From Alphaproteobacteria bacterium (lineage in GTDB: Bacteria > Pseudomonadota > Alphaproteobacteria > SHVP01): 64,000 bases of DNA. The translations under genes and the position numbers were made by a program. This document shows, one piece after another, positions 61,427 through 64,000 of this stretch; position 1 is the stretch's first letter, and each line of letters opens with the position of its first letter. The notes beneath the pieces are model-generated. The model was not told where the DNA came from, searched no databases, and saw only the letters and a list, made by a program, of their open reading frames with translations. Location of the stretch: NCBI GenBank assembly GCA_016869765.1, contig VGES01000004.1:1-64000 (forward strand), read 5' to 3'.

Positions 61427-61957
61427 GTGAAGCGGACGGTTATTCTCTTAAGGCATGCCAAGGCGGCTCCTGCCGAAAGTACTCCGATCGACCGTGATCG
61501 CCCGCTGATCGAGCGCGGGATCCGGGACTGTGTGACAATTGGCGCGTTCCTTCGCAAAAAGGGGTTGAATCCCGAGGTCATCCTGTGTTCCTCGGCCAAG
61601 CGAACGCAGGAAACCCTGCGGCTTGTCGCGGGCGCCGCATCGTGGAACGGGCACGCCAACCGGCAGATATCCGATGACCTCTATTTGGCGTCTGCAGACG
61701 ATCTGATCACGGCCGTCCAACATCAGCCCGCGACGGCCCGTTCGGTCATGATTGTCGCCCACAGCCCCGGAATCGAGGAGGCCGCCATGCGCCTGGCCGC
61801 CGAGGACGACACGCCGGAGCGGCAGGCTCTGCTCGACAAGTTCCCGACGTGTGGTTTGGCGGTGCTCGAGTTCGACGACGATTGGTCCAAGGCCGATCGT
61901 GGACTTTTCAAACTCGAACGCTTCGTAACTCCGAGGATGTTGGCGCTCACGGGCTAG
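61427..61957 (+). CDS. SixA-type phosphohistidine phosphatase
   Basis: The 176-residue histidine phosphatase has RHA with the nucleophile His10 (LLRHAKA), a conserved SSAKRTQET block near 55, and the second His112 in VAHSPGIE. SixA removes phosphate from His-phosphoproteins of signalling or PTS chains; its target here is unknown. The start is GTG. The stop lies in CTAG shared with convergent hdaA. It is placed next to the polyP genes. Confidence 0.9.
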   Translation: MKRTVILLRHAKAAPAESTPIDRDRPLIERGIRDCVTIGAFLRKKGLNPEVILCSSAKRTQETLRLVAGAASWNGHANRQISDDLYLASADDLITAVQHQPATARSVMIVAHSPGIEEAAMRLAAEDDTPERQALLDKFPTCGLAVLEFDDDWSKADRGLFKLERFVTPRMLALTG

Positions 61958-62658
61958 TCGGGCGGAGCGGCGGCGCTGTGAAAGTACGACGGGGGGTCAC
62001 GCTGCAGCGTTTCGATGACGAATGGCAGAGAAACGGGGCGCCGGGCCTCGAGCGAGCGCTGATCGAGCCAAGCAACACAAGACCCGGCAGCCTCATAGGT
62101 TCGTTCGATTCGCGGTACCAGGTAGCGAACGACCTCCTCGCCAACGACGATGCCGCGTTCAACGAACTGCTTGGCCATGATGCCGGCGAGCAGCGTATCG
62201 TCGGGCGACCCGATCCTGACAGCGGCAATCGCGCGAAGACGCGACACGAGATCCGGTAGCGCGCAGGGCCAGCTCGATGGCGGCGCCTCGGATATCAACA
62301 ACAGCGAACCCTGTTGGGCGCGGATCGAATTGATCAAGTGCAGGAGACGTTCGTCGTCGCCGGTGTCGCCGGCTTCGTCCAACGCGATGCGCGCGTGACC
62401 CCGCTCGACGAGAACCGGCGGCTCGATCGAGGCAATCATCGCCCTGTCGACCAGCACGGCGCCGCTCGACTTGCACCAAACATGGGCGAGATGGGTCTTT
62501 CCCGAGCCGCGCGGGCCATAGACGGCGAGCGAACCGTTCGGCCAATCGGGCCAGCGATCGATCCAGCGAACGGCACTCTCGTTGGGCGTCGCTACGAGGA
62601 AGTCGGTGCGATCGAGCGCCGATCGATGCGGCAAACGCAGCGAGAGTTGTCCGCTCAT
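61954..62658 (-). CDS. hdaA: DnaA-related regulatory protein HdaA
   Basis: This 234-residue AAA+ protein inactivates DnaA-ATP after replication starts, working with the sliding clamp. Residues 4-9 (QLSLRL) are the clamp-binding motif. Walker A is GPRGSGKTHL at 48-57, and Walker B is seen as IALDEAG. The length and missing DNA-binding domain IV set it apart from DnaA. The ATG overlaps the permease stop (ATGA), the usual order in alphaproteobacteria. Confidence 0.93.
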   Translation of the reverse strand: MSGQLSLRLPHRSALDRTDFLVATPNESAVRWIDRWPDWPNGSLAVYGPRGSGKTHLAHVWCKSSGAVLVDRAMIASIEPPVLVERGHARIALDEAGDTGDDERLLHLINSIRAQQGSLLLISEAPPSSWPCALPDLVSRLRAIAAVRIGSPDDTLLAGIMAKQFVERGIVVGEEVVRYLVPRIERTYEAAGSCVAWLDQRSLEARRPVSLPFVIETLQRDPPSYFHSAAAPPD

Positions 62659-63737
62659 CCACCGCTTTCCGGCGCCTCATCCGGCCCGGTAAACAACCGT
62701 GACAAGCGATACCGGCCGAGGACGAAACGAACGAGCACGCCGACAGCCGCGGCAATCGGTACGGCCAGCAAAATACCGACGAAACCGAACAACACGCCCC
62801 CCGACAACAGCGCGAAGATGATCCAAACGGGATGCAACCCGACCCGGCTTCCGACCAAACGCGGAGTCAGGAACCCACCGTCGACGATCTGGACCAGCGC
62901 AAAAACTCCGACGACCGGGGCGATGTGACCGACATCGAATCCGTGCTGCAGGATCGTAAAGACGAGAGCCGTGACCAGTCCAACGAGTAGGCCGACATAG
63001 GGTACAAACGCAAGAAAACCAGCGAGCAAACCGATCACCAACCCGAACCGCAGATCGAGCAGCGACAGCGCCACGGCATAGATTGCGGCTTGTGCCAGGC
63101 ACACAGTCGCTTGCCCGCGGAGAAAGCCCGCCATTGCCTGATCGATCAGATTGCATTGGGTGCGAATGGTCTCGGCATGTTGGCGCGGCAACAGGCCGTC
63201 CACCGTTCTGAGAATGCGATCCCAATCTCGCAGCAGGTAGAAGGTGACGATCGGCGTGATGAACATGAGCGACAAGATGTTGAAGAACGCGAGCCCGCCG
63301 CTCCACAGCGATCCGAGCACACCGTTGACCAGACGCCCGGCGTTTTCGGCGACCAAACCCGCGGCGTCGGAGGGGCGTTGGGCGTCGCCTGCCGGCACGT
63401 AAGCCATCACGCGCTCGATGACCGGGGTCAGGATCTCCTGGACCCGTTTGAGATAGGTCGGAAACAATTCGACAAGGTGCAGAACCTGGCCCTGCACCAG
63501 TGGGGCGACGAGCACGACGATTGTCGCCACCAACGCGAAAAAGAGCAGCGTGATGACCGCGGTCGACCAAGTTCGCGACAGGCCCGCCCGCTCGACTCTA
63601 TCGACGGCCGGATCCAAGAAATACGCGACGGCGAGCCCGGCCACGAAGGGCAGCAGGACGCTGCGCAGGGCATAGATCAAGAGGCCGATCAGAATCGCCA
63701 TGGCGATCCAGTAGGCCAGTTGCAGGCGGGCCGTCAT
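62655..63737 (-). CDS. AI-2E family (PerM-like) membrane permease
   Basis: The 360-residue protein has about eight membrane segments: two near 10-45, one near 60-85, and the rest from about 145 to 345. A central soluble stretch (about 95-135) is the family pattern. The PDVAVDR-like start (LDPAVDRVERAG) and the DGGFLTPRLVGSRVGLHPVW block are typical. Some relatives export AI-2 or act in ion exchange; the cargo here is unknown. ATGA overlaps join it on both sides. Confidence 0.9.
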   Translation of the reverse strand: MTARLQLAYWIAMAILIGLLIYALRSVLLPFVAGLAVAYFLDPAVDRVERAGLSRTWSTAVITLLFFALVATIVVLVAPLVQGQVLHLVELFPTYLKRVQEILTPVIERVMAYVPAGDAQRPSDAAGLVAENAGRLVNGVLGSLWSGGLAFFNILSLMFITPIVTFYLLRDWDRILRTVDGLLPRQHAETIRTQCNLIDQAMAGFLRGQATVCLAQAAIYAVALSLLDLRFGLVIGLLAGFLAFVPYVGLLVGLVTALVFTILQHGFDVGHIAPVVGVFALVQIVDGGFLTPRLVGSRVGLHPVWIIFALLSGGVLFGFVGILLAVPIAAAVGVLVRFVLGRYRLSRLFTGPDEAPESGG

Positions 63738-64000
63738 TTGGGACCTTCGGCACTGGACGCAATACGTGCCCAGTGTATGACGTAGATCGTGCCGGAGGCG
63801 ATCGTCGTGATGGCGATCGCATAGTAGGTTCCGAGTTCGAGCAGGCCGAAATCGATGCCATACCCGAGATGGCTCAGGGCTATCCCCGCCCCGATGATCT
63901 GGACCAGCGTGTTCACCTTGCTCACCAGAAACGGGTGCATGGCGATCGTCAGCCCGATCGCCGAGGAGAGCAGAAGCCCACCGACGATCAGAACGTCACG
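63734..64000 (-). CDS. CDP-alcohol phosphatidyltransferase family protein, C-terminal part
   Basis: The 88 residues seen are the last two or three membrane segments of a PgsA-type phospholipid synthase. The frame is open through the right edge of the window (RDVLIVGGLLLSSAIG before MHPFLVSKVNT), so an apparent ATG at 63940 is internal. The catalytic DG-x2-AR motif lies beyond the window. It overlaps the permease start by ATGA. Confidence 0.8.
   Translation of the reverse strand, partial: RDVLIVGGLLLSSAIGLTIAMHPFLVSKVNTLVQIIGAGIALSHLGYGIDFGLLELGTYYAIAITTIASGTIYVIHWARIASSAEGPK

Noticed and set aside
63734..63940. A complete 68-residue membrane protein at the right edge
   Set aside because: The frame continues with family sequence to position 64000, so the ATG at 63940 is internal to a longer gene cut by the window.

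Overview
The window is chromosomal DNA from a GC-rich alphaproteobacterium, most likely of the Rhodospirillales type. The evidence is the gene content: glnB-glnA behind a sigma-54-type promoter, a complete isc operon with two cysteine desulfurases, a short HdaA, an NDUFA12 homologue beside mlaD, a class II (B12-dependent) ribonucleotide reductase, a fused ThiS-ThiG, and an RNase E with an acidic insert in its S1 domain. This is core housekeeping sequence. The only mobile DNA seen is one IS256-family element at the left edge. No tRNA, rRNA, CRISPR or prophage was found.

Layout. 0-2 kb: an IS256-type element that cuts off a pentapeptide-repeat gene. 2-4 kb: glnB-glnA. 4-10.5 kb: a ubiC-like gene, a YciA-type thioesterase, parE, an alpha/beta hydrolase, a RhlE-type helicase overlapping an enoyl-CoA hydratase. 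10.5-18.5 kb, minus strand: cysE-iscR-second desulfurase-iscS-iscU-iscA-hscB-hscA-fdx-iscX-tfoX-like, which joins cysteine supply to Fe-S assembly. 18.6-28.3 kb: hydrolase, anmK, tyrS, a giant AsmA/YhdP-like protein, glnE and a Bcp peroxiredoxin. 28.4-36.5 kb is cell-envelope centred: M23 peptidase-bactofilin, a frameshifted histidine kinase, prfB with its programmed frameshift, PBP1a and an AmiC-type amidase. 36.9-48.5 kb: rne, an aminotransferase with a GGT-like lipoprotein, a BepA-like M48 protease with a DsbA-like protein, thiSG, aroQ-accB-accC-aat. 48.4-50.5 kb, minus strand: NDUFA12-mlaD-methyltransferase-DUF2155. 50.5-54.5 kb: nrdJ with a rich regulatory leader. 54.5-64 kb: aspS, rnd, ppk-ppx, sixA-like, and pgsA-like(partial)-AI-2E permease-hdaA.

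Functional threads. Nitrogen control is represented by PII, glutamine synthetase and the GS adenylyltransferase, in two places. Fe-S biogenesis is one long operon headed by cysE. Peptidoglycan work is spread over AnmK, the M23/bactofilin pair, PBP1a and AmiC. Polyphosphate synthesis and hydrolysis are overlapping genes.

The genome is tightly packed. Many genes are joined by ATGA or GTGA overlaps. Five convergent pairs share palindromic stop codons (four CTAG, one TTAA). The most notable observations are the nrdJ leader (paired NrdR-like boxes, repeated GAAACAC heptamers, alternative RNA pairings), the prfB recoding site, the broken histidine kinase start, the shared-stop pattern and the IS disruption. 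I found nothing I can defend as a wholly new system.
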